Below are positions 1 through 11,230 of a stretch of DNA of 64,000 nt, piece after piece. How positions within the stretch are numbered: position 1 is the first letter of the stretch; each line of letters begins with the position of its first letter. A program made the position numbers and the translations under genes. The notes beneath the pieces were generated by a model that was given only the letters and a program-made list of their open reading frames with translations, was not told the origin of the DNA and ran no database searches. This DNA comes from Hepsetus odoe (Eukaryota; Chordata; Actinopteri; Characiformes; Hepsetidae): assembly GCA_017165825.1 (NCBI GenBank), contig CM029379.1, forward strand, positions 17,965,383-18,029,382, read 5' to 3'.

Positions 1-217
1 TTGGTTAAAAACAGGACTGTTACCCAGCACACTAAACCAGTCATGAATTCACTTCAGAAAATGGTTTAATAACAAATTCAGGATTATAACACTAGAAACT
101 AACTCCAGGGGATATCACTCCTGGTGTGTTTCTGGAAGCTCATTCACGTGATGGTCACCAACAAGCAACAGCCATAGATGTGAACTTTATAGACAAGTAG
201 ATGTGTTTGAGCACAAG

Positions 218-265
218 ATGGCAGCAGAACATCTCCAGACAAGAAAGGAATATCACCAGGTTCAG
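218..265 (+). other. Candidate 16-codon first exon, copy 1
   Basis: An ATG in the context cacaagATGGC opens 16 codons (MAAEHLQTRKEYHQVQ) that end exactly at a strong splice donor, CAG|gtaaga. The same ATG, length and donor occur on the minus strand at 9992-10039 and 16700-16747. AAGATGGC also resembles a YY1 site placed over a start codon, as in many vertebrate promoters. No matching second exon with an open frame was found: joining to the AG at about 398 gives only 12 more codons. It may be a real first exon of a repeated gene, a non-coding transcript, or simply conserved repeat sequence. Confidence 0.3.
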
Positions 266-1176
266 GTAAGATATTCACAAACACGCCATGGTTTTATGAG
301 GAATTAGTTCTCTTGACTGTTGATTTAATTCTGTCTCATTTGAGTAAAAACAATGTAGAAAGATGGAAGTAACGTCAGCTAATATGGTTTTCAGATCCTT
401 CTGCTGGAAAGTCTTACACTCTGCTTCCACTAATTTAGAGAAGATCTGCTTCAGCTGTGAGTGTCTGGAGCTCCACAAGGAGCCGAAATGCAGTTTGTAG
501 TCAAAGATGTTGAGATATTTGATTTGAGAGTTTTGAGATATATTCAGTTTTTATTTCATGAGTTTGTGTTTGAAGGTATCAGTGATGTTGTTCTTCTGTG
601 ACTTTGAAGGCTGTTCTGTAGTCAGGTTTTGTGTTTAAGGCAGGTTTCAGAGACTCTTGTAAAGTATTTTCTGTTTCTCTTTAACTGCCTCCATCAACAG
701 ATACTTTCTGATAAGATCATTTACCATCTACTGCTGTTTCTCCTGAAAATCAGGGGTGAGGAACTGAGGGCAGGAGTTCAGCACATCTGACTAATTTCTC
801 TGCTTTACCCAAAATTTAAAGCTGGTGAAATCTCCACTCCTTATAAAGCTTTAACATGTAGTTAAGATCACTTTACTGTGACTGTAGCTAAAACACAAGA
901 TCTGATCTTCGTCTTGAACAGAATCTAAGTTTATAAAAAGATGCTTAGTTGATAAATATGATTAAATATTTGACAAAACTTGTAAAAAACCCGTTGATTA
1001 ATCAATGATACTGAAATGACAAGTTATGGTTTGCTGAATTTATACCACGAGGACGTTTATCCCCTAAAATACGACTTTAAACAGAAATGTTTCTCCTCTA
1101 ATCACCTCCAGTTGATGCACTATAGTGAAGATTCGGAAAACGCGAAGAGACCAGCCGATCGAGCTCGTTTACAGGT

Positions 1177-1195
1177 GCATGCTGGGAATTGTAGT
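1177..1195 (-). promoter_or_regulatory. ZNF143/THAP11-type (SBS) motif
   Basis: The minus strand reads ACTACAATTCCCAGCATGC, an excellent match to the vertebrate SBS promoter motif bound by ZNF143. The homologous positions in the other arms (9227-9244 and 16058-16075, plus strand) read nearly the same but with CCCTGCATG, so only this copy keeps the consensus. The motif suggests promoter activity in the repeat arm; no transcript is shown. Confidence 0.55.
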
Positions 1196-2361
1196 CCTGG
1201 TCAACATCCTGACCATATAAACAGTAAAACAACAGCACTAAACAATAATAACAGAAAAAATCATTAAAAGGAACTATTTAAAATAGTTTACTGCCCAGAG
1301 AAGACATTTTACTCATGGATTAAACCTCTCAGACTATTTTATTTTCTTTTTACCCTTCATGCCATTCATGTCTGACTGTTCCTTTAATACTTGAAATAAC
1401 AGAAAAAAATTATAAAAAATAAACAATTTAAAACATAATTTCTCTGGGAAGTAAACTAAGTCTAATATTATACAACATACCAGTTTATATAAACTTAACT
1501 CACAATAAAAATAGTCTAAGAGGACTAATCCATGAGTATAATTTTCTTCTTAACCTTCAGACTTCAAGTCCCACTGTTCCCTTAATAATTGAAATAATAC
1601 TAAAAAACAAAAATCAAAGTTAGGAGACTTTTTCCTGATTTACCCCAAAACGTTCATGTCTGGGAGAGAATTTGAGTGATACATTAAGTTAAAGCTAATA
1701 TTAATGCTAAACTCTGAGAGAAAACAAATTACCTAAACATTCATCTCTTTATTAATTTGTTTGCAAATAGATTGATAGAGTCAAGGTTACCTCGGAGCAA
1801 ATAAGTGATAATAGTTCTGTCACTGAGCTGCGAGTTTAGTTTGATTTCAAAACATGAATCCACAGGTTTCACATTCAGGAATGAAATTAAATAAATGAAA
1901 ACTGAACCTACAGTCTTTAACAACCTCAGACAACAGACTGGCTTCAGTGTTAAGCACCTCTTCAGCAAGACCTGAAAAACTGAGACTGGCGATAGCACTA
2001 CTAATATGTAGTAAATTAGTAAAGTTTTTAAAAATTAGTTCCACTAAGTTCAATTAGCGCCATGATGTTATTTGGTGAAGTATAGAAAAGGCAAACATAC
2101 ACTCATTTGTTGCTTAAGTAGAAGTACTGATACTTAAACATACAACTGCTCCAATCTTTTACTCAATTACAAATAAGGAGAACAGGCTCTGAATTGTAAT
2201 CACATTATAAACAGAAAAATTAATATGTAGCTACAAGGAGTTACAATTTAACACCTTCAATGTCTAATTCCATCTGTCATATGTAAACTGAAATGATACA
2301 CCATCATCTTTTGTGTGTCGTTGTCTTATTATTTGTTTATTTTCCTTAAAACTAAATTAAT

Positions 2362-2572
2362 GGGTATGTGGTGGTGGTCTAGCGGTAGGATACTTGCCTA
2401 TGGACCAATGGCTCAAGAGATCCCAGGTTCGAATCCCACCTCTAGCATTACCACCACTGGGTCCCTGAGTAAGACCCGTAACCCTGAGTTGCTCCAGGGG
2501 GACTGTCCCTGTAATTAGGACATGTAAGTCGCTCTGGATAAGAGTGTCTGCTAAATGCTGTAAAAGTAATGT
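2362..2572 (+). mobile_element. tRNA-derived SINE (tRNA-Glu-like head)
   Basis: The head reads tggtggtctagcggtagga (A box), followed about 45 bases later by ggttcgaatcc (B box), as in a tRNA-Glu-derived RNA polymerase III promoter. The body continues through cagggggactgtccctgtaa and ends in the tail module (tcgctctggataagagtgtctgc). Full or partial copies of the same family lie at 10848-11056, 15567-15745, 38266-38462, 44913-44995, 57117-57172 and 63717-63795. It is not a working tRNA gene because the anticodon arm is not conserved. Confidence 0.85.
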
Positions 2573-2806
2573 ATGTTCTGAAAAAGTAAGCATTTGAATC
2601 TAAAGATAATACAACTGTCGGGAGCATAATGGAAAATTAAATAACTCTTTACTAGTATTAAGATCACTCTTCTCTACTTTGTTACTCTGAAACAAACCCC
2701 CTCTTTCATTCCTATGTGATCTGGTTTCTGGCTGAGTTAAAGCAACTATGTGCAACAGGGATTTAGACCAGTAGAGATTTATAGGAGGTAGAAGATGGGC
2801 AAAGAA

Positions 2807-3310
2807 ATTCAATTCAATTTATTCTTATATAGCGCCTTTTACAACACAGTTGCCCCAAAGCACTTTACAATGGTGGTGGATGGTGGAACAGGTTACAGTG
2901 ATAGATGTTAAAGCTGGATAACTACGAAGGAGAGGAACCAAAAACTCCACTATGTGGAGAAAAAAACCTCTGAGGGTCCAAGGTCAACCGGCTACCCAAC
3001 CCCCTTGGGTATACTAACAGTACAAAGTTAGTTTGGTTTTAGACTCCAGGATCAGTGAGGAGTCCCAAGTTGCTTCCAGGTACCAATGAGCTGCCAGGGT
3101 CCCTTGGCACATCAGATGCATCACACAGACCAGATGGTAGCTCGGCATTGGACTCAGGTGATGACCACAGCGGGCCCACCTGGACATGTGGGGAGAGAAA
3201 TGGAATGGGGATGGTCAGTAATGAGCAGGATCCAGTAGTGACAGACACAGAAATGAAACAAGTGCGATGGCATGTACAGCAGCACCAGCGACATTAATAA
3301 TGGTGTTGCA
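2807..3310 (-). mobile_element. L2-type LINE 3' end, 5'-truncated
   Basis: This is the 3' untranslated end of the L2 LINE seen at 48800-50526, starting from the tail side with aattcaattcaattt and the words tatagcgcctttt and ttgccccaaagcactt. A plus-strand copy of the same segment lies at 20018-20562. It is inserted in sequence that is continuous in unit 2 (compare 2780-2806 plus 3350-3460 with 12050-12180). It has no coding capacity. Confidence 0.8.
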
Positions 3311-3866
3311 CTATGGGTGATTGAAAGTAAATAGAAAGGTCATGCGGAATTTGCTTAGATAAAAAGAAAGGTGCAGAAGTGACACCATGCAGAAAACAAA
3401 GAGAATGGGACAGATTGAAATCAGGGCCCAACAGATGAGGATGAACTCACTTAGAAAAAATGGTTTCTGTGTTGGGGCTCTTCCCTCCAGCATTCTCAAG
3501 ATGAATTAACTAGGCAGAGGCCATTATAATAATAGTAAGCTTTCCGAAAAGGAAGTGTGAATTTTACTCTGACTTTGATTCTTATTAAAAAGAATTTCCA
3601 CGACGAGGAGCTTGGCAGTAAAATGGCCAAGAAAAATAAATACTTGAGTAAACAACAATACCAAAAAACTCCTGCTAAAGCACAGGAAAGAAGTATTTAT
3701 ACATGACTTCTCCCTCTGATCTATTATTGGCAGGTGTATTACGTTGTTTTACAGGCCTCGTGATGCCAAGAAAATATGTTCTTGTTTTCTCTGAACTAAA
3801 CCTACGTGGAGTTACTCCTAAGCTTGGCCATGTCAGATTATTCCCACATGATCTGGTGGCCTGGAC

Positions 3867-3980
3867 TCATCCATCCATCATTATCTGCCGCTTGTCCCAA
3901 GCAGGGTGTGAGGTGCTGTGTGTCAACCCAATTTACACAGGCGAGGCAGAGGAACACACCTGAACAGATACGCCAGCCAT
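3867..3980 (+). mobile_element. Short retroposon (~125 b), degraded copy
   Basis: A degraded member of the family that reads catccatccattatctgcc, gcttgtcccaaacggggtcgc, then caggtcgccagccc. It lies in the left X1 arm and has no counterpart in X2. Better copies with target-site duplications are at 8206-8331 and 62182-62305. Confidence 0.7.
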
Positions 3981-4764
3981 ACTTAGGGTAGCTGGACTCA
4001 ATGTCTAATTATTTTCAGTGATTTATGTAGTGATGCTTAAGAGATTGACTGACTTCAGAAAACTAGTGTATAAGAGGTGTTCTTTCCTCTTTCCATTGCT
4101 CCTGAAATGTCAGAACTGAAAGTAGACCTTCAGACAAAGTCAGTGATTCCTCCAGTCAAGTAGGAGCTCCATTGCAGTTACTGAGGAAGAGAGAGAGAGG
4201 GCTGCACAGATCTCAGCTCACACCACCCTCCTCACTGTAACCCTGTTTTACTGAGAGAGAGAGAGAGCAAGAGACATTGCTAATGTATTGAGAGTAAAAA
4301 TGCATTAACATTAGAGTCAATGAAGAAATTCATGGTCGTCCAACATGTTTTTCAACTAGTTAAACACCTTCCGATTGTTGTAGCTAAGCTAATCAGTCTT
4401 TAATCGGTCATTTTTCTGCCTATTGGGAAGGGTTCAAAACCTGATCCTCCAGCCAGCGATCTTAACCAGTGATGCACTCAGGGTGCCTCAGAGCAACCTG
4501 TTTGTGTTCCAGTATACAACTACTAAGTACACCAGTCAGTCTTTAAATGAAATATGACTTTTCAATCGTGAATTGAAACTGAAGAAACAAACTTCGATGA
4601 TATTGTGTGTGTGTATTATTGATATTGTGTCTGATCAACAAGTGATGATAGTGACTGGTATTGTGTGTGTATGTATGTAGGTAGGTAGAGAGAGAGAGCA
4701 AGAGAGAACGCGATAGATAGGGTTTTCTCTACCATCAATGAAAACACTAGTGCAACAGAATGAA

Positions 4765-7245
4765 GTTGAATTTTATTTTTGCTGTATAAATGAACACCAA
4801 ATTACTCTCACTCTGATAGTAAAAGGCTGGGCAGTTGCTATCTTTTTACCTGTGAATATATCTGAATGATTAAAGAGAGTTTTATTATTGAGCAAAGTTT
4901 CCTTATAGCAGAAAACAGCCAATCTTAGTGTGTATAGATGTGCCTCCATGTCTCCATCAAAAAGTAAATCCGAACTAAGCCATTTGACTAATTAATTTAT
5001 TCAACTAATAATGATTTCCTCCCCTGTGAATATACCCAGAGGTTGGTTTTTAAGTTTTATCACTGCCTCCTCAAAACCTCTGGATGTTCATATACTATGT
5101 TTTATTATTTTTATTCATTTGAGTTACTTCTCTCACATTTTCTTCAGAGAAATACTAAATACATCATAAATGCATTCTTACAAACACCCAGCACAAGTTA
5201 TTTTTAATATTAAAACAAATATCATCCATCTTACAAAAAGCTTTTTGAACAAGTTTTTAAACTCAAAATCAGCAAGCTAGTCTGGGTAACACTTCACAAT
5301 GCTGGTGACAATTCCTTAACTACAGCATGCTGGGTCACAGTAATGGGGCTTTGTTTTCTGTTTACCAATCTGTGATGAATATGGGAAATGATACTTGTTT
5401 TGAAGGAGAGCTTTCTACACTGGATGTTGAGGAGCTTTTCAAGGCAATTTGTGTGTCTCCTGACTCTGAAAAATTCTGAAATCCTTCTGGTATGATTCAT
5501 TCATTGACACTAAATGCTCTGTGGGGAGAGAGTATTCGCCGGTATTCATTTAATTTTTACTGAGGCAGTGGGTGGCCTGGTAGTTGGGCGTTATCCCCTG
5601 GGATCGGGAGAACATGGACTTGAATCCAGACCAGTAGGTTGCCCTGAGGTACCTTTGAGTAAGGTAGAGTCCCCATTCACTTCTTTTCACACAGATGGAT
5701 TTCAATAGCCCCTGCTGCATGGTGTGTGCATTTATTTAGGTTTCACTGTGTGATGAGTGCTGTATTCACAATGTTGTCACTTTCACTTCATTCTGATACT
5801 AAAAGACACTCACTCACTCTCTTCTGCCCTTATTCTGGTATGCACTTCATGGCACATGGACATAAATATGTTGTAGAATAAAAGTATCTTTCACAATGTA
5901 ACTTCCTACTTTTCTAGACAACTGGGCCCAATTGGACCCACTTACCAGTTGCAAAAGTCACATTTATTTTTAATGTATGCTTTCTGAGTATAAGACACAC
6001 AAACTGCAACAAACAATCATTTCGGTGCTCAGTGTTCCCATTTTTCCTCAAAACAAGTAATTCCAGACAAATCACGTGTTTCTACCATCCAATACACACT
6101 ATATTTCCAGATAATATTTTCATAGTGAATACAGAATCAATCACCAATTTTGAAACTTTCCTTGGAAACCCTGGAAATCAATTGTTTCCTACCAATACTA
6201 CAGAAGAAACAAATGTGGATTCTGTTTTCATTAATGGTGACATTTATGAGTAATGATTTCTGATGTATTGTCATGTTCAGAAAAACTTTCGCTGTGAGCA
6301 CAGAGTAACCATAAATGTGAAAGACTTTTAGCGTGGAAATTTTATTAAGAGGTTTTGCAAGGCAGCATACTTGCAAAGTGGTATATGAATGTGTGTTCAA
6401 TTTGTTATGTGATTGTTGCGTTAAAGGTTTGATAAATGGCTACGTTGTAATAAATCTGCTGGTTGAACTGCCTGTAAATTTTGCAGGTTGCTTTAGAATT
6501 GATATAATATTATAGTCAGTATTGTAGCATGTGTTGAAGATCATGTAGGTGTATGTTCACTAATAAGAAAAATCAGTTATCCTTGTTCTTTAACTGAGAG
6601 TAATGTAGGAGGAGATTATCTGAAATGAGTGCCTAATAATTGTGTGTTGGGTAAGTAACATACTATAAAGGACAAAACTAGTCCTGAAATACTGCTTATA
6701 AACATGAGCTGTTTTAAAGCTTGTATACGTAATGTTTTTCAAATTTTCTTTTCATGTTTGAGACGGACAACTGGTAACTGAAGGTTTATGGTGAAAACAA
6801 TGATGTATGTTAAAATCTGATTTTTAAAAAGTGTGAATATAAAAGTTTTAATTTTCAGGCTCACTCAAACAAGGTGAGTAATATAGGACCCTATCCAGTG
6901 TCTAGAGGGAGGAGTTATTAGTATTAGTAAGGGGTGGTACTGAACCCACCATCAAGTACATAACTAGTCATTTATAGTAATGTCTTGAACAAACAAGCTT
7001 TTGCATGATGCTTAAGGCAATTCTTTGCTGCAGGTTTATTTTCTAGCTGTGCTTCACTTGTTACAGCTTGCTGCAATTGCATTAGCTATCTTTATACAGC
7101 TCATTGAACTTCCTTAATGGAAGTATATGGCTGTTTAGAACAGTTAATGGGAAAAGACCCTGAAAACCATGTGTTGAGAAAAATAGTTTAAAAGCCTGAC
7201 AAAAATATTTAATTTAAAAAAAATTTTATTGCTAAAATTACATTT
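4765..7245. other. Loop of inverted repeat X1
   Basis: This is the unique spacer between the X1 arms. Its right part (about 6370-7245) matches the X2 loop at 12990-13880, for example around gtgttgggtaag at 6640 and 13240. Its left part (4765-6370) is absent from X2 and includes a SINE at 5566-5790. The open frames here are short, not shared with X2 and have no recognisable domain; I see no gene. Confidence 0.55.
5566..5790 (+). mobile_element. tRNA-derived SINE, family 2 (diverged)
   Basis: A diverged copy of the SINE that reads gtggcctagtggttaggga, then gggtttgaatccc (B box), then gccctgaggtacccttgagc and tcactgctccctgggtg. Here the head is ggtggcctggtagttggg. Better copies are at 18364, 23997, 38788, 43188 and 57696. 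Confidence 0.7.
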
Positions 7246-8205
7246 GAACTTATTCTACTGCACTAGTGTTCTCATTGATGGCGGAGAAAACCCTATATAT
7301 AAGTCTTTTTTCAGTTTCACCATGACTGAGAACACTTGTCATATCCCAGGGTATTTAATGTCTCATTAACTGTAGCACCCACTGATTGGTGGTAGCTTAA
7401 TTAGTATGCAAATGCACATGCTGGGACTTAACTTATACAAATTCCTTCATAGACTCCATGTTAATATGTTTTTCCCTCTCAATACAATGGTAATGTCTCT
7501 CGCCCTCTCTCTCAGTAAAAATTGGGTTACAGTGAGTGTGATGGAGGTGAGCTGAGACTCAGCAGCTCCCTTTCCAGTAACTGCTATGGAGCTCGTACTG
7601 ACTGGAGGACTCACTGACTTAAGTTCTTTCTCTTTCCATTATACAAATGCCAATCCTGAAGGTCTACTTTCAGTGCTAATCCATTGTCCCCTCAGTGGAG
7701 CTGTTTCATGACACAGTTTTCTGAAGTCAATCTCTTAAACATCCATATAAATCACTGAAAGCTGTTTGGATTAGTGAGTTTAAGCTCAAGTAACTCCACT
7801 GCGGGGTTTCTAACTCTTTCGAAAAAAATCATGGTTTCCTTGGCATCGAGAATGAAGACACAAAATTAATATTGCTTTACGATAATCAAAATAACATCGT
7901 CAGAAGGTGAGATCTATAAATACGAATGAGTCTTATCAAATTCTTGCAAGTATTTATTTTTCTACAATTTTATTTGTAGTTTCAACTACTTATATTTTTC
8001 AGAACATAGCCATTAGTTTAGTTTTAGTGAGCTTAAGGAAAATGACCAAGTGTAACAAGACCCACGCACAAAATGAGTGCTTATCATCCATTTCAGTTTG
8101 CTAGCAGATGCGAATTAGACATTGAAAGGTGTTAAATGTAACTCACCATAGCTAAAAGGTGCACATGTTTACAATTTGATAAATCAGAGCCTGTTCTCCT
8201 GACTT

Positions 8206-8331
8206 CCATCCATCCATCCATTATCTGCCGCTTGTCCCAAACGGGGTCGCGGGGGAGTGCTGGTGTCAACCCAGTGCACACAGAGGCGAGGACGGGGGAC
8301 GCACCCTGGACAGGTCGCCAGCCCATCGCAG
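8206..8331 (+). mobile_element. Short retroposon flanked by a 13-b target-site duplication
   Basis: About 126 bases running from ccatccatccattatctgcc to gcccatcgcagg. The 13-base direct repeat gttctcctgactt flanks it at 8193-8205 and 8332-8344. The paralogous site in unit 2 (about 14876-14892, gttctccttacttg) is empty, which proves a clean insertion after the duplication of the units. It codes for nothing and has no obvious polymerase III boxes. Confidence 0.85.
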
Positions 8332-9060
8332 GTTCTCCTGACTTGTAATTGAATAAAAGACTGGATCAGTAGTACTTTTGATGCTTAAGTACACATACAG
8401 ATGCTTAAATGAGAGTATGTTTGCCATTTCTAGACTTTACAAAAACTGAAACTAAAATCTTTAACAACCTCAGACAACAGACTGGCTCCAAAATGTGTTG
8501 TTTTACTCCTCAAAATGACTACAATGGAGCTCATATTGACTGGAGGACTCACAGACTCAGAGCTGAAAGTAAACCTTGAAACTGACATTTCAGGTGCACT
8601 GGAAAGTGGAAAGAACAACAATAGGATCAGAGGTGAGGAGCTATAAAGTAAATACTATTTGCTCGTAGTTTAATGATTGTTTGTGTTATTTGTTCTGAAG
8701 TATTCATTTTCTGGCCATTTTTACCATTACTCCCCTGCAGGCCATAATTTTTATTGGTTACTGTTCCAGAACATTACATATTTTCTTTAGTTTTACAGTT
8801 TTTAAGAGAAAAAATATCCCCCTTTATTTTATAATTGAACAAGGACACACACAGAAGATGATGACCCAAACATGATTTCAGTTTGGGTACAACAGACAGT
8901 GGAAGCCATCTAAGATGTTAAAAACAGATCTTTAGCTAAAAGGAGTTTATGTTAATACTTTGATTTCATTTCAGAGCCATTTTTTTTTAGAAAATAAAAA
9001 TAAATTTTCTTTTTTAGAAAATAGTCCTCTTAGACTATTTTTATTGTGAGTTAAGTTATT

Positions 9061-9092
9061 TATATATATATATAATATATATATATATAAAC
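9061..9092. repeat. TA microsatellite
   Basis: An interrupted (TA)n run in the right arm of X1. The corresponding place in unit 2 (about 15905) is not expanded. Confidence 0.85.
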
Positions 9093-9991
9093 TAGCATGT
9101 TGTATAATATTAGACTAAAAATTTATCTAGGCTGTACACTGTTTTAAATTGTTTTTGTTTTGTTTTTTCAGGTATTGTTGTTTGGTGCTGTTGTTTAACT
9201 GTTTAAATTTTAGGATGTTGACCTGGATTACAATTCCCTGCATGAATCTGCAAACATGCTCAATGATCTGATCTCTTTGTCCCTTCGCATTTACCATACC
9301 TTCAGTAAAGTTCATCGCCTAGAGGTGATTAGAGGAAAAACAGATTCTGTTCAACACGAAAAGCAGATCTTGTGTTTTAACTACACTCACAGTAAAATGA
9401 TCTTAACTACATGTTAAAGCTATATAAGGAGTGGAGATTTGACCAGCTTTATGTTTTGGGTCAAAGCAGAAAAATTAGTCAGATGTGCTGAACTCCAGCC
9501 CTCAGTTCCTCACCCCTGATTTTCAGGAGAAACAGTAGTAGATGGTGAATGATCTTATCAGAAATACAACACCAAATATCTGTTGTTGGAGGCAGTTAAA
9601 GATAAACAGAAAATACTTCACAAGAGTCTCTGAAATCTGCCTTAAACACTGACTACAGAACAGCCTTTAAAGTCACAGGAGAACAACATCACTGATACCT
9701 TCAGGCACAAACTCATGAAATAAAAACTGAATATCTCTCAAATCAAACATCTTTGACTACAAACTGCATTTCAATTCATTATGGAGCTCCAAACACTCAC
9801 AGCTGAAGCAGATCTTCTCTAAATTAGTGGAAGCAGAGTGTAAGACCTTCCAGCAGCAGGATCTGAAAATCACATTAGATGAGGTTACTTCCATCTTTCT
9901 ACTTTATTTTTACTCAAAAGAGACAGAATTAAATCAACAATCAAGAGAACTAATTCTTCATAAAATCATGTAGAGTTTGTGAATATCTTAC

Positions 9992-10039
9992 CTGAACCTG
10001 GTGTTTTTCCTTTCTTGTCTGGAGATGTTCTGCTACCAT
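9992..10039 (-). other. Candidate 16-codon first exon, copy 2
   Basis: Minus-strand counterpart of 218-265: MVAEHLQTRKEKHQVQ followed by CAG|gtaaga. Two residue changes from copy 1 and none that break the frame. See copy 1 for the reservations. Confidence 0.3.
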
Positions 10040-10449
10040 CTTGTGCACAAACACATCCACTTGTCTGTAGAGTTCACATCTCTGGTTGTTGCTTGTTGGT
10101 AGCTATTATGTGAATTGACATCACCTGGAGTGTCTTTGTAGTGTTATAATCCTGAATTTGTCATTAAATCATTTTATGAAGTGAATTCATGACTGGTTTA
10201 GTGTGCTGGGTAACAGTCTTGTTTTTAACCAAACAGCCAAGAGTTCAGGTCTCCCACCTCGACAAACCCACCAAGTGACCCCAAAAAGACTGCTGTCTTT
10301 AACATAAATATAAATACATCAGTGCATAACTCCATTCTTGTACCATCTTTATTTTGAACAATGTGTTTCAAACTGTAGGTTAAGTTTGGCTGAATTAATT
10401 CTGTTCTACTTCAAGCTTGAGAACTTCCGTATCATCGTGCGGACTGATG

Positions 10450-11230
10450 GGTCAATTTATCTATTATTTTTTCAAAAAGTGGTTAATGTATTAGTTTTTT
10501 CACATATATTGTCAATTTTCTTTTTCTCCTCACTGACAGATTATAAAAATATGAATCAGCAGAGGACGCTCTTTTCATTTGTGCAGGTAAATTATTTCAG
10601 TTCTGCAGATTCCATATATAATCTCAGTCACACAGATATATAGATAATTTACTGATATAGTATCCTGATTTGATGAAACTCTTCCTAAAATAGTTTTATG
10701 TTCTAAACCTGTTAGCTTGTGCAATAAGCAGATACAACCCTTTTGACTGGGATCATACAGACCTTCTGCTGTGGAAGTGTTTTGCATGATTTTGTTGTGC
10801 TTATATTCCTCTGTTGATCCATCACTGTGTAGAAATGAAGCAAATACTGTACATTTACATTTACATTTACAGCATTTAGCAGACGCTCTTATCCAGAGCG
10901 ACTTACATGTCCTAATTACAGGGACAGTCCCCCTGGAGCAATTCAGGGTTAAGGGTCTTGCTCAGGGACCCAGTGGTGGTAGTGCCAGAGGTGGGATTCG
11001 AACCTGGGACCTCTTGAGCCATAGGTAAGTATCCTACCACTAGAACACCGCCACCCTCAGTACAGTATCACTGTAGAGATCCTTCAGTAAAGTTCCTATA
11101 TGTATAACCTGAACAGTGTGAACTGACAGTCACGGTTGCGAGGGAATAACCTTCTTGTTGGTGAGAAATCACTGTTTGCACACACAGGCCTGTGGACAGA
11201 GAACATATGGGGGTGTGTGTATGTTCACTA
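10450..11230. other. Segment absent from tandem unit 2
   Basis: Sequence on either side (to about 10448 and from 11231) is continuous in unit 2 at about 17170, so this stretch is either an insertion in unit 1 or a deletion in unit 2. It contains one SINE (10848-11056). The open frame at 10338-10643 crosses the boundary and is not conserved. No gene is seen. Confidence 0.5.
10848..11056 (-). mobile_element. tRNA-Glu-like SINE
   Basis: Complement of the element at 2362: the tail module (acatttacagcatttagcag) comes first, then ggattcgaacctggg (B box complement) and taccactagaacaccgcca (A box side). Nearly full length. Confidence 0.85.

Larger units (their letters stand above)
1..4765. repeat. 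Left arm of a giant inverted repeat (X1)
   Basis: Read as its reverse complement, this stretch matches 7245-10215 and again about 13.9-17.0 kb. The first bases (ttggttaaaaacaggactg) are the complement of sequence near 10200 and 16960, and 1480-1540 (aatagtctaagaggacta) is the complement of about 9020 and 15870. Near the inner end, 3753-3775 (ggcctcgtgatgccaag) pairs with about 7840 (cttggcatcgag). The arm is lengthened by inserted elements at 2362-2572, 2807-3310 and 3867-3980. Its outer end may lie beyond the window. No protein domain is recognisable. It could be a long-terminal-inverted-repeat DNA transposon or an inverted segmental duplication. Confidence 0.75.
7245..10215. repeat. Right arm of inverted repeat X1
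   Basis: Reverse complement of 1-4765, beginning at cttattctactgcac (pairs with gtgcaacagaatg at about 4752) and running to gctgggtaacagtcttg. The 8530-8640 stretch repeats an inner arm motif (gagctcatattgactggagg), so part of the arm is itself duplicated. No coding gene is recognised. Confidence 0.7.

Noticed and set aside
275..478. 67-codon minus-strand open frame in the X1 left arm, with relatives at about 9780 and 16490
   Set aside because: The copies differ mainly by amino-acid-changing substitutions and the third has an in-frame stop (CAG to TAA), so no constraint on this frame is visible.
2366..2450. Possible tRNA-Glu gene
   Set aside because: A and B box words are present, but the anticodon arm does not fold as a tRNA and the sequence continues into a repeated SINE body.
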